This document shows positions 26,801 to 34,071 of a DNA stretch of 64,000 bases, piece after piece. How positions within the stretch are numbered: the first letter of the stretch is position 1; every line of letters starts with the position of its first letter. Source of the DNA: Salinigranum halophilum (GTDB lineage: Archaea; Halobacteriota; Halobacteria; Halobacteriales; Haloferacaceae); NCBI RefSeq assembly GCF_007004735.1, contig NZ_ML660182.1:796122-860121 (forward strand), given 5' to 3'. The notes beneath the pieces are model-generated. The model did no database searches. It worked only from the letters and a program-made list of their open reading frames with translations, and was not told the origin of the DNA. A program made the position numbers and the translations under genes.

Positions 26801-27032
26801 ACCCCTCCATCCGCTTGCGGCGGATGACCGCGTCTTTCAACGTTTTGTTCCACGCCGTCCCGAGGTGCATCTGTCCCGAGGTGTACGGCGGCCCGTCGAC
26901 GAAGAAGAAGGCCGGGTCGTCGGCGTGTGCCTCCTTCGTCGCCTCGTATGCGTCGTGGTCGTCCCAGTACGTCTCTACCGCGGATTCGACGTCCGCGGGC
27001 GCGTACTGGTCGGAGACCTCGTCTGCGTCCAT
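23871..27032 (-). CDS. ileS: Isoleucyl-tRNA synthetase
   Basis: IleS charges tRNA-Ile. The 1053-residue class I synthetase has the HIGH-equivalent HLGT in PPYTSGQMHLGTAW (about residue 55), an editing domain (CP1) after a metal-binding CxxC pair, the KMSKS loop in GRKMSKSLGN (about residues 602-606) and an anticodon-binding helical C-terminus. Length and the HLGT variant are normal for archaeal/eukaryotic-type IleS. A GATATA box (minus strand, 27054-27059) lies 22-27 bp upstream of the ATG. Confidence 0.97.
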   Translation of the reverse strand: MDADEVSDQYAPADVESAVETYWDDHDAYEATKEAHADDPAFFFVDGPPYTSGQMHLGTAWNKTLKDAVIRRKRMEGFRVTDRPGYDMHGLPIEVKVEEELGFESKKDIEEYGMEAFIEECKAFAERNRENMDEDFQSIGAWMDWDDPYKTISPEYMEAAWWAFSNVHDNGLVERGKRAINQCPRCETAIADNEVEYHEIESPSIYVKFPLREREGNLVIWTTTPWTIPANTFVAVDAEMTYQAVRAEKDGESEVLYLAEPCVEEVLKKGRYTDYEVLEEVSGEEMVGWTYDHPLAEEVPDHASFEGAGQVYTAEYVEADRTGLVHSAPGHGQEDFERGQELGLGIFSPVNGDGTFAAAAGDYAGTFVRDANDDIVADLDSGGKLLHSGTHHHRYGQCWRCDTDIIFLATDQWFITVTDVKEQLLDNIEDSEWFPDWARDNRFRNFVADAPDWNVSRQRYWGIPLPIWVPRGEEYSTEDILVVGTREELAERVDQDIDPDDIDLHRPSVDPLTITEDGTTYERVPDVFDVWIDSSVATWGTLGYPSSTQAFDELWPADLIIEAHDQTRGWFWSQLGMGTASVGEVPYKQVLMHGFANDSDGRKMSKSLGNIVTPEEAIDRFGRDPLRAYLLSHNQHGEDLAFEWDGMGETQSKLNIFWNVFRFPLSYMELDDYDPADADLSDGELTVVDEWVLSRLQSVKREVDDAWSEYRVHDALNAVVDFVTADVSRFYVKAIRERMWEDEDSDSKRGAYATLSVVLDEAVRLLAPFTPYITERMYQLLDGEATSVHALSAPEVDESLHQPTLEEEMAVLRTVEEAAANARQQGGRKLRWPVPRVVVASDDEHVRGAVESLSALLLERVNARAVEVVETFDELVEYAEPQMGVIGPEFGADAQKLMSAVEGATRDELAGDTLSVMVDGDEYELTDEMVEWRAEPPAHVSGADFDSGTVYVDTSLTEEIEAEGYARDVVRRIQEMRKRLDLAVDEEIHTAVEVADDRISDLVDRHRDLIAEETRTEAFVEDTEKMDLVEEWDVEGVSVTIGIDRIEAAEPAA

Positions 27033-27053
27033 ACTCGTTCCTACCCGTGGACG

Positions 27054-27059
27054 TATATC
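27054..27059 (-). promoter_or_regulatory. TATA-like box of ileS
   Basis: GATATA on the minus strand, 22-27 bp ahead of the ileS ATG; consistent with a leaderless transcript. Confidence 0.5.
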
Positions 27060-27088
27060 AAAACGGTGGTGTTCTCACGCCGCGGCGC

Positions 27089-27412
27089 TCAGGCCGCGTC
27101 GGTGAGTTCCTCCACGACGTCCCAGTGTCGTCGCACTCGCGACGTCGGGACGTACACCGCTCCGTAGTTGCTCCCCCCACGACTCACCGCGTCCGCCTCC
27201 GCGAGCACCGAGAGGTGGTGCCGGACGGTCTTGTAGTCGAGGCCGAGCGCCTCGGCCAACCGGTTGGCGTTCCGCGGTCGCTCGGCGAGCGCGTGGAGGA
27301 TGCGACGGCGGTTGCGTCCGCCACGCGCGCCGCCGAGCACGTCGCGGAGCGCCGTCTCCGCCTGGTCCTGCCGCGAGGTGACGCGGACGGCCTGTGTCCG
27401 GTGTGGTGCCAT
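27089..27412 (-). CDS. Winged-helix DNA-binding protein (ArsR/MarR-like)
   Basis: The 107-residue protein has one winged helix-turn-helix: RRILHALAERPRNANRLAEALGLDYKTVRHHLSVLAEADAVSRGG. No metal ligands or ligand-binding domain are visible. Such small regulators are common in haloarchaea; the target is unknown. It starts 7 bp after the DUF4397 lipoprotein stop on the same strand, so they are probably co-transcribed and it may regulate that gene. Confidence 0.8.
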   Translation of the reverse strand: MAPHRTQAVRVTSRQDQAETALRDVLGGARGGRNRRRILHALAERPRNANRLAEALGLDYKTVRHHLSVLAEADAVSRGGSNYGAVYVPTSRVRRHWDVVEELTDAA

Positions 27413-27419
27413 GGGTCCC

Positions 27420-28877
27420 TCAGTTGTCGGTGACGACGGCGAGATCGAACCCGGCGTCGGCGGGTTCGTCGTCCGGCGAGAGGTACCCCTGGGCGAACGC
27501 GGTGTACGCCGTCCCGCCCTCGACGGTGACGTCGAACGTCGCGGCCACGTCGCCGTCGTTCGACTCGGTGTCGCCGCGGACTTCGAGCGTGTACGAGCCG
27601 GCCGGGACTTCGACCGTCGCGGTCTGGCCGAACGCCGCGCCGTCGACGAGCACGTCGCCCGAGGACTGCACGGTGACGTCGACGGCTGGCGCGTCGGGCG
27701 ACGCGTGGACCAGCCGGACCCGGGCCGTGTCGTCGGCGGGTGTCGAGGTGTCGTCGGTCAGCAGTTGGACCGCGAAGCCGTTCTCCGCCTCGCTGTCGAG
27801 TTCGCCGAGCGCGGCGGCCGTGTAGGCGCCTGGTTCGAGGTCGAGCGACTGGTCGAAGACCACCGTGTCGGAGTCACCCGCAGCCTGGACCGTCACCTGA
27901 TACGACCCCGCCGAGAGCGAGAGGTAGTCGCTGACCGCGCCGAAGGGTACGTCTTCGAGGACGGCCGAGCCGTCGACGAGGACGTCGACGTTCGGCGCGT
28001 CCGGCGAGAGGTGCGCCACCCGGAGCGAGACGCCGTCGCTCATGTCACCCATGTCGTCGCCGTCAGCCGCTTCGACGATGCCGCCGCCGCCCGCACCGGC
28101 GTCGACAGTCGCGATGGGTTGGAACGGCGTACTCGCGGGTTCGTCGTCCGGCGAGAGGTAGCCCGCCGCGAAGATGGTGTAGACGGTGCCGCCGACCAGT
28201 TCGGCGTCGAACGTGGCGACCGCGTCGCCGTCGTTCGACTCGGTGTCGCCGCGGACGTTGATGGTGTAGGTGTTCGCCGGCACCTCGACGTAGCCCGACC
28301 CCTGGTAGGAGACGCCGTCGAACAGCGCGTTCCCGCCGGCGGTGACGTCGACGGCTGGCGCGTCCGGCGACGCGTGGACGACGCGGACCTTCGCGGTGTC
28401 GTCGTCCGGGACGGTGTTGTCGTCCGAGAGGACGAGTGGCTCGAACGTCTCCTCGGCCAGTTCGCCGACAGCGGCGACGGTGAACGCGCCCTCGGTGACG
28501 TCGAGGTCACCCTCGAACGCGACGGTCGACGGGTCGCCAGCCGCCGCGATGGTCACGGTCCGGGTGCCGACGGGGACCTCGAGATAGCCGCTAACCGCAC
28601 CGAACGGGACGTCCTCCAGGACGACGCTGCCGTCGACGGAGACGTCGACGTTCGGCGCGTCCGGCGAGAGGTGCGCCACCCGGAGCATCGCCATCTCGGG
28701 TGCCGGTGTCGGCGTCTCGGTCGCCGTCTCCATCTCGGTCGGCATCGGTGTCGCCGTCGCCGTCTCGGTCGATTCCTCGCCGGAGCCCCCCTGGTTCGAC
28801 GAGCACCCGGCCAACCCACCGATGATCGCGACGCCCCCGAGCGTGCGAAGCACGTCTCTGCGTGACTTGTCTGTCAT
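27420..28877 (-). CDS. Tat-exported lipoprotein with four DUF4397 domains
   Basis: The 485-residue protein begins with a twin-arginine signal and lipobox (SRRDVLRTLGG ... GLAGCSS), then a Thr/Glu/Pro-rich linker, so it should be lipid-anchored outside the cell. The rest consists of two tandem units of about 220 residues, each with two DUF4397 half-units: LRVAHLSPDAPNVDV, then VRVVHASPDAPAVDV, then the pair again. DUF4397 proteins are surface beta-sandwich proteins of unknown role. A CTTTATTA box (minus strand, 28904-28911) lies 27-34 bp upstream of the ATG. The units are still so similar that a perfect 46-bp repeat remains in the DNA. Confidence 0.9.
   Translation of the reverse strand: MTDKSRRDVLRTLGGVAIIGGLAGCSSNQGGSGEESTETATATPMPTEMETATETPTPAPEMAMLRVAHLSPDAPNVDVSVDGSVVLEDVPFGAVSGYLEVPVGTRTVTIAAAGDPSTVAFEGDLDVTEGAFTVAAVGELAEETFEPLVLSDDNTVPDDDTAKVRVVHASPDAPAVDVTAGGNALFDGVSYQGSGYVEVPANTYTINVRGDTESNDGDAVATFDAELVGGTVYTIFAAGYLSPDDEPASTPFQPIATVDAGAGGGGIVEAADGDDMGDMSDGVSLRVAHLSPDAPNVDVLVDGSAVLEDVPFGAVSDYLSLSAGSYQVTVQAAGDSDTVVFDQSLDLEPGAYTAAALGELDSEAENGFAVQLLTDDTSTPADDTARVRLVHASPDAPAVDVTVQSSGDVLVDGAAFGQTATVEVPAGSYTLEVRGDTESNDGDVAATFDVTVEGGTAYTAFAQGYLSPDDEPADAGFDLAVVTDN
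27981..28026. repeat. Direct repeat copy 2 within the DUF4397 gene
   Basis: A 46-base stretch here is identical to 28641-28686, exactly 660 bp (220 codons) away. It encodes the shared strand around NVDV...LRVAHLSPDAP and marks a recent duplication or gene conversion within the coding region. Confidence 0.9.
28641..28686. repeat. Direct repeat copy 1 within the DUF4397 gene
   Basis: Identical in all 46 bases to 27981-28026. It lies in the first DUF4397 unit of the lipoprotein. Confidence 0.9.
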
Positions 28878-28903
28878 GTCCTCATCCGCGACGGAGGACG
28901 TTG

Positions 28904-28911
28904 TAATAAAG
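28904..28911 (-). promoter_or_regulatory. TATA-like box of the DUF4397 lipoprotein gene
   Basis: CTTTATTA on the minus strand, 27-34 bp ahead of the ATG. Confidence 0.5.
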
Positions 28912-29025
28912 AGAGTTTTCCCAAATTCAACCCACCTCCGACCACCATTGGAACGCGCCAGGGCCTGTGACGTGTCAGGGGGCGGGTCCTCGTCGGGGGT
29001 CTCCCGAGGCGGACAACGACCGGGA

Positions 29026-29631
29026 CTACGGCGGCTCCCACTGCCGCGTCTCGACGTCCCTGATGAGGGTGCCCATGCCCGCCCCGTCGACGCCAGCGTG
29101 GACGGCGACGGTTCCCTTCACAGGGTTGGTCTCGGCGGTGAAGTAGCCGAGGTACGTGCTCACGACCCGGTCGGCGTCGGGCAGGTCGTCGGGGTCGAGT
29201 TCTCGTCGCACGAACTCGAATGGGAACCGCGCCCGCCGCCAGCCGGTCCACGCCGGGTCGGCCGGGAAGGCAGGTTCGGCCTGGTGTGCGTCCGCGCGCG
29301 AGCTTCGAGACTGAACGAGGAGGGTGAATCCCACCTCGTAGTTCTCGTTGTGAACCTCGTTGTCCCACTCGCGTCGCTCCTCGGCCCCGCGAGCGTCGGT
29401 GAATACGGTCCGGTCGTCGGGCGGTGCCTCGGGGAACAGCCACGCGCGGAACCGGTCATCGGAGTCGGCGGTGAGCCCACCGCGGACGAAGCGTGCACTG
29501 GCCGGGTGGACGGTGAGGCGGGCGTGGTCCGGGCGAATATCCCCCGAGAGGGTCTGACGGGCGTCTCCGAGACAGCCGGCCGTCGCGGCGAGACCGAGGG
29601 CGGCACTGGAGAGGAGGGCACGGCGGCGCAT
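29026..29631 (-). CDS. Tat-exported lipoprotein of unknown function
   Basis: The 201-residue protein starts with an RRR signal and lipobox (RRRALLSSAALGL ... TAGCLGD), so a Tat-exported lipoprotein is likely. The rest has no recognised domain; it contains several Trp and Arg residues (WTGWRRARFPFEFVRRELD) and a C-terminal strand-rich part. It lies 43 bp behind the acidic hypothetical at 29675-30127 on the same strand. I cannot assign a function. Confidence 0.7.
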   Translation of the reverse strand: MRRRALLSSAALGLAATAGCLGDARQTLSGDIRPDHARLTVHPASARFVRGGLTADSDDRFRAWLFPEAPPDDRTVFTDARGAEERREWDNEVHNENYEVGFTLLVQSRSSRADAHQAEPAFPADPAWTGWRRARFPFEFVRRELDPDDLPDADRVVSTYLGYFTAETNPVKGTVAVHAGVDGAGMGTLIRDVETRQWEPP

Positions 29632-29674
29632 CGGCTCGAACGTCGCCCTCGGGGCCGAAAGCTCTTGTCGTCGC

Positions 29675-30127
29675 TCAGGAGAAGTCCGGCAGGTCGTCGG
29701 GTGCCTCGTACTCGGACTCCCAGTCGACGTACTCGTCTTTCAGGACGTCACAGACGACCTGACCCAGTTCGGTGAGGCCGGCGTTGATGCCCGACACCTG
29801 CCCCCACGAGGTCAGGTCGGGGTGGATTCCCCGCTCCTTCCAGTCCTCGGGGATGCCGGGCGCGTGGTAGCCGACACGGTCCGCGAACGAGTCCCAGAAG
29901 AAGTCGAACCGTGAGACGAGGTCGAGGTCTTCGGCGATGGCCCACTCGTCGACCGAGAGGTCCGCGGTGGCGGCCCACTGTTCGAACGCCTCCTCCCACG
30001 CCCCCTCGTGGAGGAACCGTTCGAGGTCGTCGCGGTGGTAGTCGTCGCCGCCGACCTCGGCGTCGTCGTACTCGTTCGGGTCGACCTGTCTGAGCGTCGG
30101 CGGCTCCGGCGCGGGTACGTCGAGCAT
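29675..30127 (-). CDS. Conserved acidic hypothetical protein
   Basis: The 150-residue soluble protein is rich in Asp, Glu, Trp and aromatic residues (VDEWAIAEDLDLVSRFDFFWDSF; GIPEDWKERG). No known motif or membrane segment is seen. A CGCTTTACTC box (30150-30159 on the minus strand) about 25-30 bp upstream supports the ATG at 30127. Its neighbours do not suggest a role. Confidence 0.65.
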   Translation of the reverse strand: MLDVPAPEPPTLRQVDPNEYDDAEVGGDDYHRDDLERFLHEGAWEEAFEQWAATADLSVDEWAIAEDLDLVSRFDFFWDSFADRVGYHAPGIPEDWKERGIHPDLTSWGQVSGINAGLTELGQVVCDVLKDEYVDWESEYEAPDDLPDFS

Positions 30128-30234
30128 AGTTGGTGTGAGACGGCGGGCGAGTAAAGCGTGTCTCTCGTGGGGCGGGCGTCGCGTTCGGTGTGTAGCGGCC
30201 GGGCCACAGGACGGCGTGGACCGCGTGACCGACG

Positions 30235-30720
30235 CTACTCCTCCATGCGCTCGATGACCGCCTCTAGCTGTGCCCGACGCTCGGCGCGCGCCTCCTCGCG
30301 GCGGTCCTTCTCGGCGTCCGTCGGGCAGTCGACGCGAGGGACCTCGGTGGGCGTTCCCTCCTCGTCGAGCGCGACGAAGGTGAAAAAGGAGGTGGTCGTC
30401 TTCCGCACCTCGTCGTTTCGGGGGTTCTCGGCGTGGACGTCAACCTTCACGTCGATGCTCGTCCGGCCGACGTCGAACACGTAGCCCTCAACGACGGCCA
30501 CCTCGCCGATGTCGATCGGCGAGATGAAGTCAACGTGGTCCATCGACGCCGTCACCACCTGGTTGTTGGCGAACCGCATCGCCGCGATGGCTCCGCAGAT
30601 GTCCATCCAGTGCAGGACCGCCCCACCGAGCGCCCGGCCGAGGTCGTTCGTGTCGTTCGGGAGGAGGTACTCGGTCATCTCGGTGTGTGACTCCGCCAGC
30701 GTCGCGGTCTCGTCGCTCAT
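30235..30720 (-). CDS. Acyl-CoA thioesterase (hot-dog fold, YciA/BACH type)
   Basis: The 161-residue protein has the hot-dog helix and loop RALGGAVLHWMDICGAIAAMRFANNQVVTASMDHVDF and the second half VGRTSIDVKVDVHAEN, typical of acyl-CoA hydrolases that cleave short or medium acyl-CoA. The ATG at 30720 starts the MSDETATLAESHTEM segment; a longer extension is unlikely. It follows the NUDIX gene with a 63 bp gap. Substrate length is not visible. Confidence 0.85.
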   Translation of the reverse strand: MSDETATLAESHTEMTEYLLPNDTNDLGRALGGAVLHWMDICGAIAAMRFANNQVVTASMDHVDFISPIDIGEVAVVEGYVFDVGRTSIDVKVDVHAENPRNDEVRKTTTSFFTFVALDEEGTPTEVPRVDCPTDAEKDRREEARAERRAQLEAVIERMEE

Positions 30721-30783
30721 GGGAAGGGCGATGGGCGGCCCGCTATTCAAACGTGACCCTCGGCGGCGGGGAACGTCCAGCGT

Positions 30784-31317
30784 TCAGACGCCGTCGAGCG
30801 CGCGCCGGACGCGGTCGCGGTCGAACGCCCGAAGCGCCGCCTCGTCCTCGCAGAGCTCGTCGAGCGTCCAGAACCCGGCGTCGGCCGCGTCGCTCCCGGC
30901 GACCGGGTCGCCGGTCGTTCGGTCCCGCGAGACGGCGTAGGTGATGGTCACGAGATGGCGGTCGCTCGGGTGGACGAGGTCGTCGACGTCGACCAGCGCG
31001 AGCGCGTCGGCGTCGACGCGGAGGCCGGTCTCCTCACGGAGTTCGCGCGCCGCGGCCCCCCGCGGATGCTCGCCGTACTCGACGAAACCAGCCGGGATGC
31101 TCCACTGGCCGGCGTCGGGCGGCTGTCTCCGGCGGACGAGGAGCACTCGCGGCGGGTCCGCCCAGTCCTCGACGACGGCGACGGCGGCGGTCGGAACCGG
31201 ATTGCGCCAGACCACCTGAGCACAGGAGGGGCAGTACGCCCTGTCGCGCTCCTCGACGCGACGCGTCTCGAGGGGCGTCCCACAGGCCGGGCAGAAGGAA
31301 GGTCCGACGGCGACCAC
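30784..31317 (-). CDS. NUDIX hydrolase with N-terminal zinc ribbon
   Basis: The 177-residue protein has two CxxC pairs at the N-terminus (FCPACGT, YCPSCAQ) forming a zinc ribbon, then the NUDIX box GEHPRGAAARELREETGL. This layout resembles NADH pyrophosphatase NudC-like and related nucleotide hydrolases, but the NudC substrate motif is not obvious. It starts 17 bp after the DUF151 nuclease stop, so both share a transcript. Confidence 0.85.
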   Translation of the reverse strand: MVAVGPSFCPACGTPLETRRVEERDRAYCPSCAQVVWRNPVPTAAVAVVEDWADPPRVLLVRRRQPPDAGQWSIPAGFVEYGEHPRGAAARELREETGLRVDADALALVDVDDLVHPSDRHLVTITYAVSRDRTTGDPVAGSDAADAGFWTLDELCEDEAALRAFDRDRVRRALDGV

Positions 31318-31334
31318 GGTTCAGGTTCGGGCCC

Positions 31335-31793
31335 TCAGCGGGCGAAGTCGTCCTCGTCGTCCTCGATGTCGAACTGCGACGGCGGCTGGCCGGCGGCGTC
31401 GAGAACGGCGTCGGAGACCATGATTGGGCAGTCGACGCGGACGGAGAGGGCAATGGCGTCGGAGGGACGGGCGTCGAAGACGAACTTGTGCGGCTCGCCG
31501 TCCTCGTACCGCTCGGCGTCGACCTTCGCGTAGAAGGTGCCGTCGGCGAGGTCGTCGATGCGGACGGAGTCGATTGCGCCGCCGAACTCGGTGATCATGT
31601 CGACGAGGAGGTCGTGCGTGAGCGGTCGCTCGAACGGTTCGCCGGAGAGCGCGAGCTGGATGGCCTGTGCCTGGTCCGTCGTGACGACGATCGGGAGATA
31701 CTCCTCGCGTGCCGAGAGGATAACTGCGGGCACGTTCGACCCGTCGTCGCTCATGCCGACGCCGATACCCCTGACCTCGGCCTCGTGGTTCAT
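31335..31793 (-). CDS. Bifunctional nuclease family protein (DUF151)
   Basis: The 152-residue protein matches the DUF151/BFN fold: VILSAREEYLPIVVTTDQAQAIQLAL, THDLLVDMITEFGG and the hallmark FDARPSDAIALSVRVDCPI. Plant and bacterial homologues have been reported with DNase/RNase activity; in archaea the role is untested. A TATA-like CTATTCA on the minus strand (about 31818-31824) lies 25-31 bp upstream. It leads a small operon with the NUDIX gene. Confidence 0.85.
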   Translation of the reverse strand: MNHEAEVRGIGVGMSDDGSNVPAVILSAREEYLPIVVTTDQAQAIQLALSGEPFERPLTHDLLVDMITEFGGAIDSVRIDDLADGTFYAKVDAERYEDGEPHKFVFDARPSDAIALSVRVDCPIMVSDAVLDAAGQPPSQFDIEDDEDDFAR

Positions 31794-31928
31794 AGCGACC
31801 CCTTTGACGTGTAGGTATGAATAGCTACTCCCGCGCTCGATGTGGGTCTGCGGCGAGTCCGGCCTCGCGAGCGACCGTCAGTGTGAGCCCGGCGGGGGTG
31901 GCGGCGTCACACGCCTGAACGACAACGC

Positions 31929-32543
31929 TCACCGGGAGCGGTACCACCAGCCGACAGCCGCAGCGAGGATGACGACCAGCCCGCCGAGGAAGAACAGCAG
32001 TCCGGGCGGGAGGCCGGTCGCCGCCGCGGCGGTGGTGGTTTCGGCCGCGATTCTGGTCGCCTCGGCGCTGTCGGCGCTCGTCGTTGCGCCCTGGGCGGCT
32101 CGACTCCCGCTCTCGAGCAGGTACTGGACGAGGACGCTGGCGACCCCGAGGAGTCCGACGGCACCGAGCAGGCGCGTCAGCACGTCGCGGAGGCCGGCCG
32201 TCTCTGACTCGTGGGCGGCGACCACGACCAGCGGCTTGTCCGCCGGGGCGTACACTTTCATCTCCCGGCCCTTCTCCGAGTAGACCGTCTCGCACACTTC
32301 GACGAGGCCGGCGTCTTCCATCCGGCCGAGGTGGTACTGGACGTTCTGCAACGAGCTGTCGACCCGTGCGGCCACCTCGGACGCCGAGGCGGGGTCCTCG
32401 TGGAGCAGCGAGAGGATGCGTCGAGCGGTCCCCGACGAGAGCGCGCCGATGAGGTCGTCGGCGTCGGCCGAGTCGAGACCGATGACGCGCGGCGTGGCGT
32501 CGTCGGCCGCCGTGGAGGAGAGCGAGGGGAGCAATCGGGCCAT
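31929..32543 (-). CDS. Winged-helix regulator with two C-terminal membrane segments
   Basis: The 204-residue protein has an ArsR-like winged helix (GALSSGTARRILSLLHEDPASASEVAARVDSSLQNVQYHLGRMEDAGLVEV) followed by one hydrophobic helix near residues 107-130 and another at the C-terminus (PGLLFFLGGLVVILAAAVGWWY). This puts a DNA-binding domain on the membrane, a layout seen in several haloarchaeal families. An acidic/Ala-rich linker joins the helices. The ATG at 32543 begins MARLLPSLSST; further upstream is low-complexity. Confidence 0.82.
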   Translation of the reverse strand: MARLLPSLSSTAADDATPRVIGLDSADADDLIGALSSGTARRILSLLHEDPASASEVAARVDSSLQNVQYHLGRMEDAGLVEVCETVYSEKGREMKVYAPADKPLVVVAAHESETAGLRDVLTRLLGAVGLLGVASVLVQYLLESGSRAAQGATTSADSAEATRIAAETTTAAAATGLPPGLLFFLGGLVVILAAAVGWWYRSR

Positions 32544-32655
32544 GCCCGCCGTACGACACCGGAGGGCACAATCTTGTTGGTCGCGGGCGACGGCGACGGG
32601 GGGAAACCGAACGGCGCGTCGGGAGCGGCGCGGCGAGCGAACCGCGACGCGCAGG

Positions 32656-33999
32656 TCACCCGCGGTCGACCACGAGGACCCGGAGGTCGTTGACGTTCGT
32701 CCCCGTCGGGCCGGTCCGGATGACACAGCCGTGGCGGTCGAGTTCGGGGAGGGCGTCGTTGCGGTCGAGCGCGTCGCGGGCGGCTGTTCGCTCGTCGCGC
32801 CCGGTCAGCGTCGACTCGTCGACGACCGCACCGGCCACCTCGGTGCCGCCGTCTCTGCCGTCGGTGTCGACGCTCGCGAGGACACCCCGTCCCAACCGCC
32901 CCAGAGAGGAGCACTCGATGGCCGCGGCGAGGGCGTACTCGAGGTTGGGTCCGCCCTCGCCGTCCCCGCGGACGGTCACCGTCGTCTCGCCCCCCGAGAG
33001 GACGACCGCGGGCGGGTCGAGCGGTTCGCCCGTCGCCAACACCTCCTCGCCGACGGCGACGTGAGTCTTCGCGGCCTCGCGGGCCTCGCCGCGGACCCGC
33101 GAGGAGAGGACGAGTGTCTCGAGCCCCCGGCGTTCGGCCTCGTCGCGGGCGGCGTCGAGCGCCGTGAACCCGTCCGCCAGCACGTGGTTATGGACCCGGT
33201 CGAAGGCTGGGTCGCCCGGCTTCGGCGTCTCCGCGATTTCCCCGGCCGCGCCCCGTTCGAGCCGTTCTCGAACCGCGTCGGGGACCGAGAGGTCGTAGCG
33301 GGCCAGGACGTCGAGCGCGTCGTCGTACGTCGTCTCGTCGGGGACCGTCGGCCCGGACGCGACGACGCCGAGGTCGTTGCCGACCACGTCGGAGAAGACG
33401 AGCGACACCACGGTTGCGGGGGCGGCCCGACGGGCCAATCCCCCGCCCTTGAGCATCGAGAGGTGCTTGCGGACGGCGTTCATCTCGCCAATCTCCGCGC
33501 CGCTCTCGAGGAGCCGTTCCGTCGTCTCCTGGAGGTCCGAGAGCGAGATTCCCTCGGCCGGCGCGGGCAACAGGGCGCTCGCCCCGCCGGTGACGACGCA
33601 GAGGACGAGCGTCTCCTCGTCGGCCTGCGCGACGAGGTCGACGACGCGCCTGGTGCTCTCGACGCCCCGTTCGGAGGGGACCGGGTGGTCGCCCGGGAGG
33701 TGGTCGATTCGCTCCCCGGTGCCGGGGTCGTAGGTGACCACCGCCCCCGCGTCGATACGGTCGCCGAGGACGCGCTCGAGGGCCTCGGCGACGCCCGCGG
33801 CGGCCTTGCCGCCTCCGACGACGACACAGCGGTCGTACGCGGAGCAGTCGTAGACGGCGTCCGCCACGTGGAGGTCGTCGCCGTCGAGCCGGAGCGACGA
33901 TTCGAGGACGCGCTCGGGGTGGGCGGCCGCGATACCCGCCTCGAGACAGGCGAGTGCCGCCTCGTGGCGCGCCGTCGGTGCGTTCGAAGCGAGGTTCAT
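32656..33999 (-). CDS. Glycerate 2-kinase (MOFRL family)
   Basis: The 447-residue protein has the glycerate kinase N-terminal domain (VVVGGGKAAAGVAEALERVLG, VTGGASALLPAPAEGISL, NAVRKHLSMLKGGGLAR) and the C-terminal MOFRL domain (VLASVDTDGRDGGTEVAGAVVD). It phosphorylates D-glycerate to 2-phosphoglycerate, joining glycerate to glycolysis. It is divergent from the TraB gene and shares an AT box with it (34024-34031). It may serve the three-carbon metabolism encoded at 12-24 kb, but it is 9 kb away. Confidence 0.9.
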   Translation of the reverse strand: MNLASNAPTARHEAALACLEAGIAAAHPERVLESSLRLDGDDLHVADAVYDCSAYDRCVVVGGGKAAAGVAEALERVLGDRIDAGAVVTYDPGTGERIDHLPGDHPVPSERGVESTRRVVDLVAQADEETLVLCVVTGGASALLPAPAEGISLSDLQETTERLLESGAEIGEMNAVRKHLSMLKGGGLARRAAPATVVSLVFSDVVGNDLGVVASGPTVPDETTYDDALDVLARYDLSVPDAVRERLERGAAGEIAETPKPGDPAFDRVHNHVLADGFTALDAARDEAERRGLETLVLSSRVRGEAREAAKTHVAVGEEVLATGEPLDPPAVVLSGGETTVTVRGDGEGGPNLEYALAAAIECSSLGRLGRGVLASVDTDGRDGGTEVAGAVVDESTLTGRDERTAARDALDRNDALPELDRHGCVIRTGPTGTNVNDLRVLVVDRG

Positions 34000-34023
34000 G
34001 CTGTGCGAGGCTCTCGCAGTGGG

Positions 34024-34031
34024 TAATAAAG
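34024..34031. promoter_or_regulatory. Shared AT box between glycerate kinase and TraB genes
   Basis: TAATAAAG on the plus strand reads CTTTATTA on the minus strand, 25-32 bp before the glycerate kinase ATG. On the plus strand it would place transcription near 34052, which favours the TraB start at 34072 over the ATG at 34045. Confidence 0.45.
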
Positions 34032-34071
34032 TACCGACAAGCGTATGAGTCGCCGACGGAAAGACCGGGCA

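Noticed and set aside
26860..26900. HLGT in place of HIGH in IleS as a possible damaged motif
   Set aside because: HLGT is the normal form of this motif in archaeal-type IleS.
34045..34071. Upstream ATG of the TraB gene (adds nine residues)
   Set aside because: The AT box at 34024-34031 would put transcription start after this ATG, and the family motif begins soon after 34072.
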